Assembly (NCBI GenBank): GCA_900466575.1
Contig: UBMP01000016.1
Coordinates: forward strand, 310,001 to 374,000
Direction: 5' to 3'
Source of the DNA: Hyphomicrobiales bacterium
Lineage (GTDB): Bacteria > Pseudomonadota > Alphaproteobacteria > Rhizobiales > Rhizobiaceae
DNA: 64,000 nt
Under the pieces are notes generated by a model, which was not told the origin of the DNA, did not search any database, and saw only the letters and a list, made by a program, of their open reading frames with translations. The position numbers and the translations under genes were made by a program. Of this stretch, positions 8,845-17,332 are shown one piece after another. Each line of letters begins with the position of its first letter. Position 1 is the stretch's first letter.

Positions 8845-9630
8845 TCATGAAGCGTCTACAGAACTCTTCTTCTTGCCCTTGTTTCTTAAGACGTGGCTGA
8901 AGGAGGCATTGTAGAGATCGCTATCGCGAAACTCGACCTCCCCGAAAACCTTGCCGACGAAGATCAGCGCGGTGCGGGTGATCTTGGCCTTCCGCACATC
9001 TTCCTTCATGGCTGACAGCGTCGTACGGATATATTGCTCGTCCGGCCAGGTGGCGCGATAGGCGATGATCACCGGGCAATCCTCGCCATAATAGGGCACG
9101 AGCGCGTCGTGGACATAGGTGAGATTGCGGATCGAGAGGTGGATGGCGAGCGTCGCGCGGGACTTGCCCAAAATCTCCAGCGTCTCGAATTCCGGCATCG
9201 AAGACGCCTTCATGCCGGTGCGGGTGATGATGATCGTCTGGGCGATTTCCGGCAGCGTCAGCTCAGCCTTCATCTTCGCCGCAGCCGCCGCAAAGGCCGG
9301 AACGCCCGGCACGACTTCGTAAGGGATTTCAAGCGCATCGAGCCGGCGCATCTGCTCGGCAATCGCGCCATAGATCGACGGATCGCCGGAATGAACGCGG
9401 GCGACGTCCTGACCCCGCTCATGCGCCGCCTTCATGTCCGCGACGATCTCGTCGAGATGCATGGGCGCCGTGTCTTTGACAATCGCACCATCGGGGGCAC
9501 ATTTCACCGTCTCTTCCGGCACAAGCGAACCGGCGAAGAGGCAGACCGGGCAGCTTTCGATCAGGCGCAAGCCCCGCACGGTGATGAGATCGGGCGCGCC
9601 GGGACCGGCGCCGATGAAATAGACTGTCAT
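8845..9630 (-). CDS. cobM: Precorrin-4 C11-methyltransferase CobM
   Basis: CobM transfers a methyl group from SAM to C11 of (cobalt-)precorrin-4. The 261-aa protein has the tetrapyrrole methylase fold with GAGPGAPDLITVRG near the start and VHSGDPSIYGA in the middle, the usual CobM/CbiF spellings. The ATG at 9630 overlaps the cbiG-cobJ stop as ATGA. The frame stays open far upstream, but that portion lies inside cobJ and is unrelated. The C-terminus is basic (KGKKKSS). It is the last gene of the cbiX-cobH-cobL-cobI-cbiG/cobJ-cobM run. Confidence 0.95.
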   Translation of the reverse strand: MTVYFIGAGPGAPDLITVRGLRLIESCPVCLFAGSLVPEETVKCAPDGAIVKDTAPMHLDEIVADMKAAHERGQDVARVHSGDPSIYGAIAEQMRRLDALEIPYEVVPGVPAFAAAAAKMKAELTLPEIAQTIIITRTGMKASSMPEFETLEILGKSRATLAIHLSIRNLTYVHDALVPYYGEDCPVIIAYRATWPDEQYIRTTLSAMKEDVRKAKITRTALIFVGKVFGEVEFRDSDLYNASFSHVLRNKGKKKSSVDAS

Positions 9631-11561
9631 GCTTCCACTTTCTTCATGCCGCTTTCCGACTTTCCGGAATAGCCGCGCGGCGTATAAACCCAGGTCTTGC
9701 CATCGCCCGTCGTCACGGTCCGGCTTTCCGACGAACCGACGACAACCACGGTCAGCATATCGACCTCTTCGATATTCAATTCCCCCAGCGGCACCGTCCG
9801 CACGTTCTCCCCCGGACGCCCGAGATTGGTCGCCAGCACGACAGGCGTCGAGGCCGGGCGATATTTCAGCAGTTCGTCGCGGGCATAGGCCAACTGCGTT
9901 CGGCGCTTCATCGACACGGGATTGTAGAAGGCGATGACGAAATCGCCCTCGCCCGCTGCCTTGACGCGCCGCTTGATGTCCTCCCACGGCGTCAGCAGAT
10001 CGGAGAGCGAAATGGTGCAGAAATCATGCCCCAGCGGTGCGCCAATCCGGGCGGCGGCACCCTGAAGAGCCGAAATGCCCGGCGAGCACTGAACCTCAAT
10101 GCGCGAAGCCGCATCCGATATGCCACCCTTGTCGAAGAGCTCGAACACCAGCGTCGCCATGGCGTAGATGCCCGCATCGCCCGAGCAGACCAGCGCCACA
10201 TCGCGGCCCTGCCCCGCAAGCTCCATGGCATGGACCACGCGCGCCTCTTCCTTGCCGAGATCGAAATCATGCCGCGCCTTGCCCTTTGCCAGCGGCCCGA
10301 GCAGATCGAGATAGAGCGAATAGCCGACGAGATCGGTGGACCTGGCGACCATCTCCGTGACTTCAGGCGAACGCCAGCCGTCAGAGCCCGGCCCGATGCC
10401 GACAACGAAGAGCCGCCCCCGCGCCCGGCCGATCTGCGCCGGATCGATGATCCCGGCAGCGCGCGCAATCGCCGCCGTCGCACCCTTCGACTTGATCTTG
10501 GGGAACACCAGTTCGCCACCTGCGCCAGCTGCGGCCAGCGCCGCGCCTTCTGCCACGCCATGGCAGCCGACTTCGGCAAAGACGACATCGGATGGGTTCT
10601 TCAGCCGCGGCGTCTCCCGCTCCAGCGTCGCCGCATCGAAGAACCGCGCCGGAACGCCAAAATGCGCCGCCACCGCATGGATCGCCGCCTCATCGGCCTT
10701 CAGGTCGAGCGAAACGATGGCCGCGACGGATTGCCGGGCATAACCGCTCTCAGCCACCGCCTTCTCCGCCAGCGCAATAGCCTCGGCGGGATCGCAGCCG
10801 CGCTCGCAGCCCATGCCAAGCGCGAGCGTGGCCGGGTGGTAGACGAGTTCGAGCGGACCGGCGGTATGTGGTTTGTCGGTTACGGTCAGCGTAACGGTGC
10901 CGTCTTCGGAGAACGGAAGTTTGGAAGCGCCGAGCCATCCCCACGCTCCACTCTCCCCCCTTGAGGGGGAGATGTCGGCGAAGCCGACAGAGGGGGGTAA
11001 GGCTGGCGCAGACGTGGGAGGATTACCCCCCTCTGCCCTGCCGGGCATCTCCCCCTCAAGGGGGGAGAGTGGCATAACGGTCGCCCCCGCCACCAATTCC
11101 GCCATCACCGCCTTCGCGCCCTCCGGGTTCGCCAGCTTCACCCCGGCCGGCGGCGCATCAAGCGCAATGCCAAACCGCAAATCCCCCGCCGTCGTAATCG
11201 CCGCATGCCCCTTCAAACTCTCGGCAATCGCCCGCGCCAGATCGTTCGCCCCATGATGCCCACCCAGCAGCGGCACGACGGACGACCCATCCTCGGCGAC
11301 CGCAATCACCGGCGGCTCAACCATCTTGTCGGACAGCAGCGGCGCAACGAGCCGGATCAGTGCTCCGGAAGCCAACACGGCAACAATCGGACGACCCGCC
11401 GAAAACAGCGCCTGTACCTCCACCCGCGCCTCATCGAACAGCCGATCGGCGCTCTGCACCCGCGCCCGCGCGCCGACAAGCTCACCGCCGAGGAGGTCGG
11501 CGATGGCGCGGCCGGTTGAGGCTGCCTGTTCGCTTAAGATTATGACGGCTGGTCTGGTCAT
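9627..11561 (-). CDS. cobJ: CbiG-CobJ fusion: ring-opening hydrolase plus precorrin-3B C17-methyltransferase
   Basis: The 644-aa protein joins CbiG (about residues 1-345) to CobJ/CbiH (about 383-625). CbiG opens the ring-A lactone and releases the C20 fragment as acetaldehyde in the early-cobalt pathway. CobJ/CbiH methylates C17 and contracts the ring. CbiG N-terminal residues 1-160 are family-like, the C-terminal CobE-like part starts near GMGCERGC (249-256), and CobJ opens with VVGIGPGSDGW. Between the CbiG halves, residues about 165-205 are encoded by a REPIN-like palindrome read in frame (SPLEGEM ... SPSRGES), which is not part of the enzyme family. The gene overlaps cobI and cobM by ATGA junctions. 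Confidence 0.93.
   Translation of the reverse strand: MTRPAVIILSEQAASTGRAIADLLGGELVGARARVQSADRLFDEARVEVQALFSAGRPIVAVLASGALIRLVAPLLSDKMVEPPVIAVAEDGSSVVPLLGGHHGANDLARAIAESLKGHAAITTAGDLRFGIALDAPPAGVKLANPEGAKAVMAELVAGATVMPLSPLEGEMPGRAEGGNPPTSAPALPPSVGFADISPSRGESGAWGWLGASKLPFSEDGTVTLTVTDKPHTAGPLELVYHPATLALGMGCERGCDPAEAIALAEKAVAESGYARQSVAAIVSLDLKADEAAIHAVAAHFGVPARFFDAATLERETPRLKNPSDVVFAEVGCHGVAEGAALAAAGAGGELVFPKIKSKGATAAIARAAGIIDPAQIGRARGRLFVVGIGPGSDGWRSPEVTEMVARSTDLVGYSLYLDLLGPLAKGKARHDFDLGKEEARVVHAMELAGQGRDVALVCSGDAGIYAMATLVFELFDKGGISDAASRIEVQCSPGISALQGAAARIGAPLGHDFCTISLSDLLTPWEDIKRRVKAAGEGDFVIAFYNPVSMKRRTQLAYARDELLKYRPASTPVVLATNLGRPGENVRTVPLGELNIEEVDMLTVVVVGSSESRTVTTGDGKTWVYTPRGYSGKSESGMKKVEA
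10950..11070. repeat. REPIN-like palindromic element inside cbiG-cobJ
   Basis: The element is about 121 bp, bounded by 25-bp perfect terminal inverted repeats. Each arm is itself palindromic around CTCTCCCCCCTTGAGGGG. A second inner pair (AGAGGGGGGTAA against TTACCCCCCTCT) makes the whole unit able to fold as one long hairpin. It has the same layout as the copies at 20143 and 21883. It contains no stop codon in the cbiG-cobJ frame and adds about 40 residues. Confidence 0.9.
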
Positions 11562-12298
11562 GCGGAATGGTCTTTCGTGACGATGGGCAGGCTGGAAATC
11601 CAGTCCTCCTGCCCCTTGTAGATCAGGATAAGCGAGAAATAAGGCGCGGCATCTTGGGCAACGTCCGCCAGCGGAAACACCCGCTCATTATTGAGCGAAA
11701 CCCGTTCCAGATAGCCGGCGCGATCGATGAGCCCCATCTCGCGGATGAGATCGCGGATGCGCGCAAAATGCCGCCCGACTTTCATGATCGCAACCGCATC
11801 GGAAGCTTCGATGCGTGCACGCAGCGTCTCGGTGTCCACCGGTCCGGGAATGACGGTTAGGATATCGTTCCGCGCCGTCAGCGGCCGCTTGAGCGCCGCA
11901 GCCCCCGCCATGATCGACGACACGCCCGGCACGATCTCGACTTCGTATTGCGCCTCAAGACGCTCGAAGAGATACATGAAGGAGCCGAAGAAAAACGGAT
12001 CGCCCTCGCACAGAACCGCCACGTCGCGGCCGGCATCGAGATGGGCCGCAATGTCCTTCGCGGCGGCATCATAGACGTCCTGCGCCGGATATCGCTCGAC
12101 GCGCATCGGCATGACGATGGGGATTTCCACCTGCTCCGGCCGCAAATACCGCTCGGCGATCTGCCGCGCGAAGCTCGGGCCGGTATCGGGAGCCGGGTAA
12201 GCGATGACCGGCGCGGCGGTGATGATCCGATGCGCCTTCAGCGTGATCAGTTCCGGATCGCCGGGACCAAGGCCGAGGCCGTAGAGTTTACCGGGCAT
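11558..12298 (-). CDS. cobI: Precorrin-2 C20-methyltransferase CobI
   Basis: CobI performs the third SAM-dependent methylation, at C20 of precorrin-2, committing the intermediate to cobalamin. The 246-aa product starts MPGKLYGLGLGPGDPELIT, the classic CobI/CbiL N-terminus, and has the CEGDPFFFGSF motif in the middle. I place the start at the ATG at 12298. The frame is open further upstream, but that part is translated from a palindromic repeat (residues of the PLPQGER type) and is not enzyme. It overlaps the next gene by ATGA. The 198-bp gap to cobL is unusual inside this otherwise overlapping operon. Confidence 0.95.
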   Translation of the reverse strand: MPGKLYGLGLGPGDPELITLKAHRIITAAPVIAYPAPDTGPSFARQIAERYLRPEQVEIPIVMPMRVERYPAQDVYDAAAKDIAAHLDAGRDVAVLCEGDPFFFGSFMYLFERLEAQYEVEIVPGVSSIMAGAAALKRPLTARNDILTVIPGPVDTETLRARIEASDAVAIMKVGRHFARIRDLIREMGLIDRAGYLERVSLNNERVFPLADVAQDAAPYFSLILIYKGQEDWISSLPIVTKDHSA

Positions 12299-12313
12299 AA
12301 GCGGCCTCCCCTT

Positions 12314-12478
12314 CCTCTCCCCTTGTGGGAGAGGATAGCCCGCCCCAAGAGGCGCAGCCGATTGGCATGGCGGGCTTGGTGAGGGGGATTGCCCCAACCA
12401 GATCACCCCTCGCCAAGTGCGCCCAGCGCTCGCCTGCGGCTCGCACGGGCTTACTATCCTCTCCCACAAGGGGAGAGG
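12314..12478. repeat. REPIN-like palindromic element between cobL and cobI
   Basis: The 165-bp unit has perfect 25-bp terminal inverted repeats containing CCTCTCCCCTTGTGGGAGAGG. The arm is related to, but distinct from, that of the 120-bp elements, so this is a second subfamily. It fills almost all of the gap between cobL and cobI, an operon otherwise made of overlapping genes. Folded RNA here could cause partial termination or protect mRNA. Confidence 0.85.
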
Positions 12479-12496
12479 AAAAGGCTGCGGAAACCA

Positions 12497-13738
12497 TCAA
12501 TCCCACCCCTTCTGCACCGACCACAAGGTCACCGGCATCATCGGCTTGAACGCCGAAAACCGCCCGACGGGCTCGGCCCGCGACACCGCCATGCGCACGA
12601 GATCACCGCCAAGCTGCGCCTGCAGCGAGACCAGCGCCATTTCGCCTTCGACCGTCACGGCATTCGCGACCAGCCGCCCGCCAGGCTTCAACGCCTCCCA
12701 GCAGGCCTCGAACACGCCCTCGCCGGTCACGCCACCGCCGATGAAGATGGCATCGGGCGCTTTGAGCCCAGCCAGCGCATCCGGCGCTTCGCCCTCGACG
12801 ATCTGAAGACCGCTCAGACCAAACTCGGCAGCATTCTGCTGGATCATCTCGATCCGTTCCGTTTTCTGCTCAACGGCCACCGCCCGCCCGCCGGCGCGCA
12901 TCCATTCAACCGAGATCGAACCGGACCCTGCCCCGACATCCCAGAGCAGCGCATTGCGATAGGGCATGAGATAGGCAAGCGTCACGGCCCGGACTTCCCG
13001 TTTGGTGATCTGACCGTCGTGCACGAAAGCATCGTCCGCCAGCCCCGGCACAAGCGGCTGGAACGCGGCGGCGCGGACGAGATGAATGCCAATCGTGTTA
13101 AAATCGGCGAACTCTTCAGCACCCTCAAGGATGTCCTCAACCGTCAGCAGGCTCACCCGCTCGCGCTCGCCGCCCATATGCTCCAGCACATGGATATGCG
13201 ACCCACCATAGCCCTTTGCCACGATCAACTCGGCAACCTCGCGGATCGTCGTCGCATCGGACGTCAGCGCCAGAATCCGAGCGGCCGGCTGCAAATACCG
13301 GATCAGCGTCGTGACCGGTCGGCCATGCAGCGAAATCTGCTCGACATCCTGAAGCGCCCAGCCGAGCCGGGCCGCGGCCAGCGAAAACGCCGACGGATAC
13401 GGGATGATGCGCATTTCCTGCGGATCGAACTGCCGGCGCAACGTCGAACCGATGCCGAAATGCATCGGGTCGCCGGTGGCAATGATCGTCACTGGCGTCC
13501 CGCGCAGCGCAACGATGCGATCAATGACGTCGCGATAGCCCTCAGCCCAATTGATCACCGTTTTCGGCGGCAGCCCTTCAAGCACCGTGTCGAGCCGTTC
13601 GGCCACGACAATCGTCTCTGCCTGCCAGATATAGGACAAGGCCTCCGGCGCGATGCTGGAAAGCCCATTGTCGCCGATCCCGACAATCGTCAGCCATGGC
13701 TCGTCCCCGGCCATCGGCTCGTTAATCCCGTCAGTCAT
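12497..13738 (-). CDS. cobL: Precorrin-6Y C5,15-methyltransferase (decarboxylating) CobL
   Basis: CobL methylates C5 and C15 and decarboxylates the C12 acetate chain. The 413-aa protein is the fused form. It has a CbiE tetrapyrrole-methylase half (about 10-205, with GIGDNGLSS and ATGDPMHFGIG) and a CbiT Rossmann methyltransferase half (about 230-400, with LLWDVGAGSGSISVEWMR). The start at 13738 lies 8 bp inside the cobH 3' end; nine extra upstream codons are possible but lie deeper in cobH. The length fits the family. Confidence 0.95.
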   Translation of the reverse strand: MTDGINEPMAGDEPWLTIVGIGDNGLSSIAPEALSYIWQAETIVVAERLDTVLEGLPPKTVINWAEGYRDVIDRIVALRGTPVTIIATGDPMHFGIGSTLRRQFDPQEMRIIPYPSAFSLAAARLGWALQDVEQISLHGRPVTTLIRYLQPAARILALTSDATTIREVAELIVAKGYGGSHIHVLEHMGGERERVSLLTVEDILEGAEEFADFNTIGIHLVRAAAFQPLVPGLADDAFVHDGQITKREVRAVTLAYLMPYRNALLWDVGAGSGSISVEWMRAGGRAVAVEQKTERIEMIQQNAAEFGLSGLQIVEGEAPDALAGLKAPDAIFIGGGVTGEGVFEACWEALKPGGRLVANAVTVEGEMALVSLQAQLGGDLVRMAVSRAEPVGRFSAFKPMMPVTLWSVQKGWD

Positions 13739-14375
13739 TCGCCCCCAATCCCCCGGCCAGCGCATTCACCGCCGCCGCAGCCATCGCCGATCCCCCCCTG
13801 CGCCCCCTGACCGCAATGAAAGGAATGCGTGAACTGTCTCCGATAAGTGACTCTTTTGATTCAGCCGCCCCGACGAAACCGACCGGAAAACCGAGAATGA
13901 TCGCCGGCCTCGGCGCACCCTTCCCGACCAGCTCCAGAAGCCGAAACAGTGCCGTTGGCGCATTGCCGATCGCCACCACTGCGCCCTCCAGCCGGTCGCC
14001 CCAGAGATCGACCTGCGCTGCGGAGCGCGTATTGCCAATCTCGCCCGCCAGCGGCCGCACGCGCGGATCGTTGAGCAGGCAGATCACCTCGTTATTCTTC
14101 GGCAGCAGGCGTCGGATAATCCCATGCGCCACCATTTCCGCATCGACCAGGACCGGCGCGCCGGACGCCAGCGCCGCCTGCCCTGCCTCGAACGCGCCTT
14201 CTGAAAACGCGATGTCACCGGCCAGATCGACCATGCCGCAGGCATGAATCAACCGGATAGCCAGTGCATCCATCCCCTTGGGAAAGCGCGACAAATCGGC
14301 TTCAGCCCGAATGGTCTCGAAGGACTTCGCGTAGATGGCAGCGGGGTCGCGTATGTAGGTGAGGTCGGACGCCAT
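13731..14375 (-). CDS. cobH: Precorrin-8X methylmutase CobH
   Basis: CobH moves the methyl group from C11 to C12, giving hydrogenobyrinic acid. The 214-aa product carries the catalytic histidine in RLIHACGMVD (H44, corresponding to H43 of the Pseudomonas enzyme). It also has the substrate-binding NTRSAAQVDLWGD and GFPVGFVGAAESKE segments. I use the ATG at 14375. A GTG two codons upstream (14381) overlaps the cbiX stop as GTGA and is a real alternative. An AAGAAGGGG stretch serves as ribosome-binding site. Confidence 0.95.
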   Translation of the reverse strand: MASDLTYIRDPAAIYAKSFETIRAEADLSRFPKGMDALAIRLIHACGMVDLAGDIAFSEGAFEAGQAALASGAPVLVDAEMVAHGIIRRLLPKNNEVICLLNDPRVRPLAGEIGNTRSAAQVDLWGDRLEGAVVAIGNAPTALFRLLELVGKGAPRPAIILGFPVGFVGAAESKESLIGDSSRIPFIAVRGRRGGSAMAAAAVNALAGGLGAND

Positions 14376-14377
14376 CC

Positions 14378-15784
14378 TCACCCCTTCTTTAGGCTCTTCG
14401 GCCCCAGAGGATGATCGGCATGGGGATATGGCGCGTGGTGGTGATCGTGGTCATGTGCATGGCCGTGGCCATGATCGTGGTGATGATGCCCGTGATCATG
14501 GGAGTGATCGTGCGCATGACCGTGGTCATGGTCATGCGCGTGGTGGTCGTGATCATGTCCGTGATGATGGTCATGATCGTGATACCCGTGGTCGTGATGG
14601 TCGTGGCCGTGATGGTCATGCGAATGATCATGACCACAGCCGCAGTCCGGCCCATGGACATGTCCGGTCCGCTCGTAATCCGCCTCGTCGAGCTTCTCAG
14701 CCACGACATGTTCGAGCTTCGCATATTTGCCGCCGAGCGTGATCGAGGGCGCGTAGTCGAAGGCGGGTTCCAGCGCTGCGGGGCTGGCATGGCTATGCAC
14801 CGGCGTCCACGGCAGGCCGTGCTTGCGGCAGAATTCTTCCTCACGGCAAGAGGCATCGCAATCCCCATTGCAGGGACAGTTTTCCAGGCCCCCGCCGATG
14901 CCTTCGACATGGTGGTGATGGCTCTCCTGCGGCTGGCCGACAGAGGCTTCGAAGCCGAGCACCTGTTCGCGATACTTGCACATCTGGCAATTCATCAGCG
15001 CCTGGCCTTCGAGGATTTCCGTCACGCGATCCTGGAAGGCGTCGAGCACCAGCGGGTGGTCGTTGAGATAAGGCGCCTTGACGAACTGAATTTCCGGATG
15101 GCGCGCTGCCACCTCGTCGGTCGAGGAATAGATGCGCTTCACCAGAACGCCGGTGAAGAGGAAATACGGGAAGACGATGATGCGCTTGTAGCCAAGCCGG
15201 GAGGCATGTTCCAGCGCCGGCTCGACCAGCGGGAAGGTCACGCCCGAATAGGCCGTCTCGCCCCAGCCGAAGCCCATGCCTTCCCAGAGCATCCGCATGA
15301 CCTTGGCGACATTGGAATTGGCATCCGGATCGGATGCTCCGCGCCCGACGACCATCAGCATCGTCTCATGCAGCGACATCTCGCCATGTTCGCGGTTCGC
15401 GGCGTCGACCGCTTCCTTGATCCGGTCGCCGGCGGCGCGGATCATCTTGAGATCTATGCCGAGCTCGCGGCCGTAATTGACCGTCACGCCCGGATTTTGT
15501 GCCGCCCAGGTGTTGAGCACCGAGGGAATGTCGTTCTTGGCGTGACCGGCGGCAAAGAGCATGCCCGGAACGGCGAGAATGCGCGTCACGCCGGCATCGC
15601 GTAACTTGTCGAGACCGTGGGAGAGAACCGGATTGCAGAATTCGAGATAGCCATATTCCACCGGCAGGTCGGGATAACGCTTGCGCAGCTCTTCCGCGAT
15701 GACGGAGAATTCGCGCGCGGCATTCTGGTTCCGGCTGCCATGGCCGCAAACCATGATTCCGAGCTTTTCCGTGTGCTGAAGCAT
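14378..15784 (-). CDS. cbiX: CbiX-type sirohydrochlorin/precorrin chelatase with His-rich tail
   Basis: The 468-aa protein has two CbiX/CbiK chelatase-like domains. The first carries a metal-binding histidine in CGHGSR, with a second in FAAGHAKNDIP. The second half is marked by VVGRGASDPDANSN. A Cys cluster around NCQMCKYRE and NCPCNGDCDASC may hold an Fe-S centre, as in long CbiX proteins. The final 95 residues (from about 374) contain about 42 histidines in H-D/H-G repeats, a likely cobalt or nickel store. It is predicted to insert Co2+ into sirohydrochlorin. The start at 15784 is the first ATG leading into the chelatase fold. It overlaps cobH. Confidence 0.9.
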   Translation of the reverse strand: MLQHTEKLGIMVCGHGSRNQNAAREFSVIAEELRKRYPDLPVEYGYLEFCNPVLSHGLDKLRDAGVTRILAVPGMLFAAGHAKNDIPSVLNTWAAQNPGVTVNYGRELGIDLKMIRAAGDRIKEAVDAANREHGEMSLHETMLMVVGRGASDPDANSNVAKVMRMLWEGMGFGWGETAYSGVTFPLVEPALEHASRLGYKRIIVFPYFLFTGVLVKRIYSSTDEVAARHPEIQFVKAPYLNDHPLVLDAFQDRVTEILEGQALMNCQMCKYREQVLGFEASVGQPQESHHHHVEGIGGGLENCPCNGDCDASCREEEFCRKHGLPWTPVHSHASPAALEPAFDYAPSITLGGKYAKLEHVVAEKLDEADYERTGHVHGPDCGCGHDHSHDHHGHDHHDHGYHDHDHHHGHDHDHHAHDHDHGHAHDHSHDHGHHHHDHGHGHAHDHDHHHAPYPHADHPLGPKSLKKG

Positions 15785-16117
15785 GACAGTCTCCCGTTTC
15801 GCGTTATCCCAATGCACGAAACGGCGCGAGCACCTGCGCATGGCAAGGCCCCACCTCCCCGACAGCCCCGGATCCAAGCCCCCTGTTTGGGTCAGCCGCA
15901 CCGAACTCGCTTCAGTCCCCAAAAGGACGCCGTCGTACATCTTGAAGGATCGGTGTTAGCGGAAGCGCGCGCCGGGGTCAAACCGGATTGCGCCGACGGA
16001 AGGTGCGTTTGCGCCAGCGCCCTTCCCGCCGGCAGAATTGTCATGATGACGAAATGACATTTGCCTTTTTCGGCGGCCGGTGCGACATCTCGGCTCTCAT
16101 ACCGAGAAAGCCTGCCC
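15785..16117. other. Divergent intergenic region between cbiX and the TSUP gene
   Basis: These 333 bases separate the minus-strand cbiX operon from the plus-strand permease and must contain both promoters. I searched the minus strand for the conserved cobalamin-riboswitch pieces (GCCACTG and AGGAGACC) and did not find them. I see no convincing hairpin terminator or coding potential. Confidence 0.5.
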
Positions 16118-16903
16118 GTGCTCGAAATCACCCTCCATCTCCTCGTCTTTCTCTTCATCGCCGCCTTTGTCGCCGGCTTCATCGATTCCATTGCCGGCGG
16201 CGGCGGACTGATTACGGTTCCCGCCCTCTTGATCGCAGGTGTTCCACCGCTTGAAACGCTGGGCACCAACAAGCTGCAATCGCTCTTCGGCGCAGGATCG
16301 GCGACGCTCGCCTATGCCGCCAAGGGACATGTGCGACTGAAGGAACAGCTGCCGATGGCTGTGATGTCCGCACTCGGCTCAATGATCGGCGCCATCGTCA
16401 CGACCTACATTCCCGGCGACGTGCTGAAGGCCTTTCTGCCGCTGCTGCTGATTGCCGTGGCGCTCTATTTCGGCCTCAAGCGCAATATGGGCGATGACGA
16501 CCGCCACGCCCGCATGCGCCCCTTCGTCTTCGGCCTGACCTTTGTTCCATTAATCGGCTTTTACGATGGCATGTTCGGCCCCGGCACGGGTTCGTTCTTC
16601 ATGCTGGCCTTCGTCACGATGGCGGGCTTCGGCATGCTGAAGGCGACCGCCCACACGAAGCTCCTGAACTTCGCCTCGAATATCGGGGCGTTCATTGTCT
16701 TCATCATCTCGGGAGTCATCCTCTGGAAGGTCGGCCTCACCATGGCCGCGGGCCAATTCCTCGGTGCGCAGACGGGCTCGCGCCTTGCCATGCGCAACGG
16801 CGCCAGGATCATCCGCCCGCTGCTCGTCGTCACCTGCATGGCGCTGGCGGTGAAGCTGCTGGCCGATCCGGCAAATCCGGTCAGGGTGTGGCTGGGGATG
16901 TAA
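16118..16903 (+). CDS. TSUP (TauE/SafE) family membrane permease
   Basis: This polytopic membrane protein of about 261 aa has the TSUP hallmark FIDSIAGGGGLITVPALL in the first half and a repeated FYDGMFGPGTGSFF motif in the second, with about eight membrane segments. TSUP proteins move small anions such as sulfonates, or take part in metal handling; the substrate here is unknown. I prefer the GTG at 16118. The more upstream TTG at 16061 would add a non-hydrophobic leader and lacks a good ribosome-binding site. Its place between cbiX and cobO makes a link to cobalt or sulfur supply worth considering. Confidence 0.87.
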   Translation: MLEITLHLLVFLFIAAFVAGFIDSIAGGGGLITVPALLIAGVPPLETLGTNKLQSLFGAGSATLAYAAKGHVRLKEQLPMAVMSALGSMIGAIVTTYIPGDVLKAFLPLLLIAVALYFGLKRNMGDDDRHARMRPFVFGLTFVPLIGFYDGMFGPGTGSFFMLAFVTMAGFGMLKATAHTKLLNFASNIGAFIVFIISGVILWKVGLTMAAGQFLGAQTGSRLAMRNGARIIRPLLVVTCMALAVKLLADPANPVRVWLGM

Positions 16904-16906
16904 GCC

Positions 16907-17332
16907 TTACAGCAACGCGAGCATGACGGCGCCGGCCGTCATCATGGCAATCGCCACCCAGTGCAGCAGGCTGAGCTTTTCGCTCAAGAAGACGACGCCG
17001 AAAACGGCAACCAGAACGATCGACAGCTTGTCGACGGGGGCGACACGGGCCGCATCACCCAGCTTCAGCGCGCGAAAATAGCAAAGCCATGAAGCGCCGG
17101 CCCCAAGGCCGGACAAGGCGAGAAAGAGCCAGGTCTTCGCAGAAATCTCCCGCAGCGGCTGGAACTGCCCGGTGGCCCCGACAATGGCAGTCAGAACGAC
17201 GATCACCACGCAGGTCCGGATCAACGTGGCGAAATCGGAGTTCACGCCCTCGACGCCGATCTTGGCAAAGATGGCCGTCAGCGCAGCAAAGCCTGCCGAC
17301 AGAAGCGCCCAGACCTGCCAACCGAGCGCCAT
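16907..17332 (-). CDS. Small EamA/DMT-type permease
   Basis: The 141-aa protein has four to five hydrophobic helices and one EamA repeat. It ends with the typical P-x-D-K-L-S-(V/I)-V-L-(V/A)-A-x-x-G-(V/F)-x-F-L-(S/G)-E segment and a Gly/Ala-rich last helix. Such half-size members of the drug/metabolite transporter superfamily work as dimers. Its start codon shares one base with the cobO stop (TGATG), so it is translationally coupled to cobO. That makes a role with corrinoids or their precursors possible but unproven. Confidence 0.85.
   Translation of the reverse strand: MALGWQVWALLSAGFAALTAIFAKIGVEGVNSDFATLIRTCVVIVVLTAIVGATGQFQPLREISAKTWLFLALSGLGAGASWLCYFRALKLGDAARVAPVDKLSIVLVAVFGVVFLSEKLSLLHWVAIAMMTAGAVMLALL

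Noticed and set aside
10950-11070. A CRISPR array or insertion sequence at the palindromic repeats
   Set aside because: The units are dispersed inverted hairpins without regular spacers and have no transposase frame, so REPIN/MITE-like elements explain them better.
14411-15604. A 397-aa plus-strand frame starting with a long run of Val, Ile and Met
   Set aside because: It is the antisense image of the His-rich tail of CbiX (CAT/CAC codons read backwards as ATG/GTG). There is no family match in the rest.
15785-16117. A second cobalamin riboswitch upstream of cbiX
   Set aside because: The B12 box and the GCCACTG segment are missing on the minus strand.
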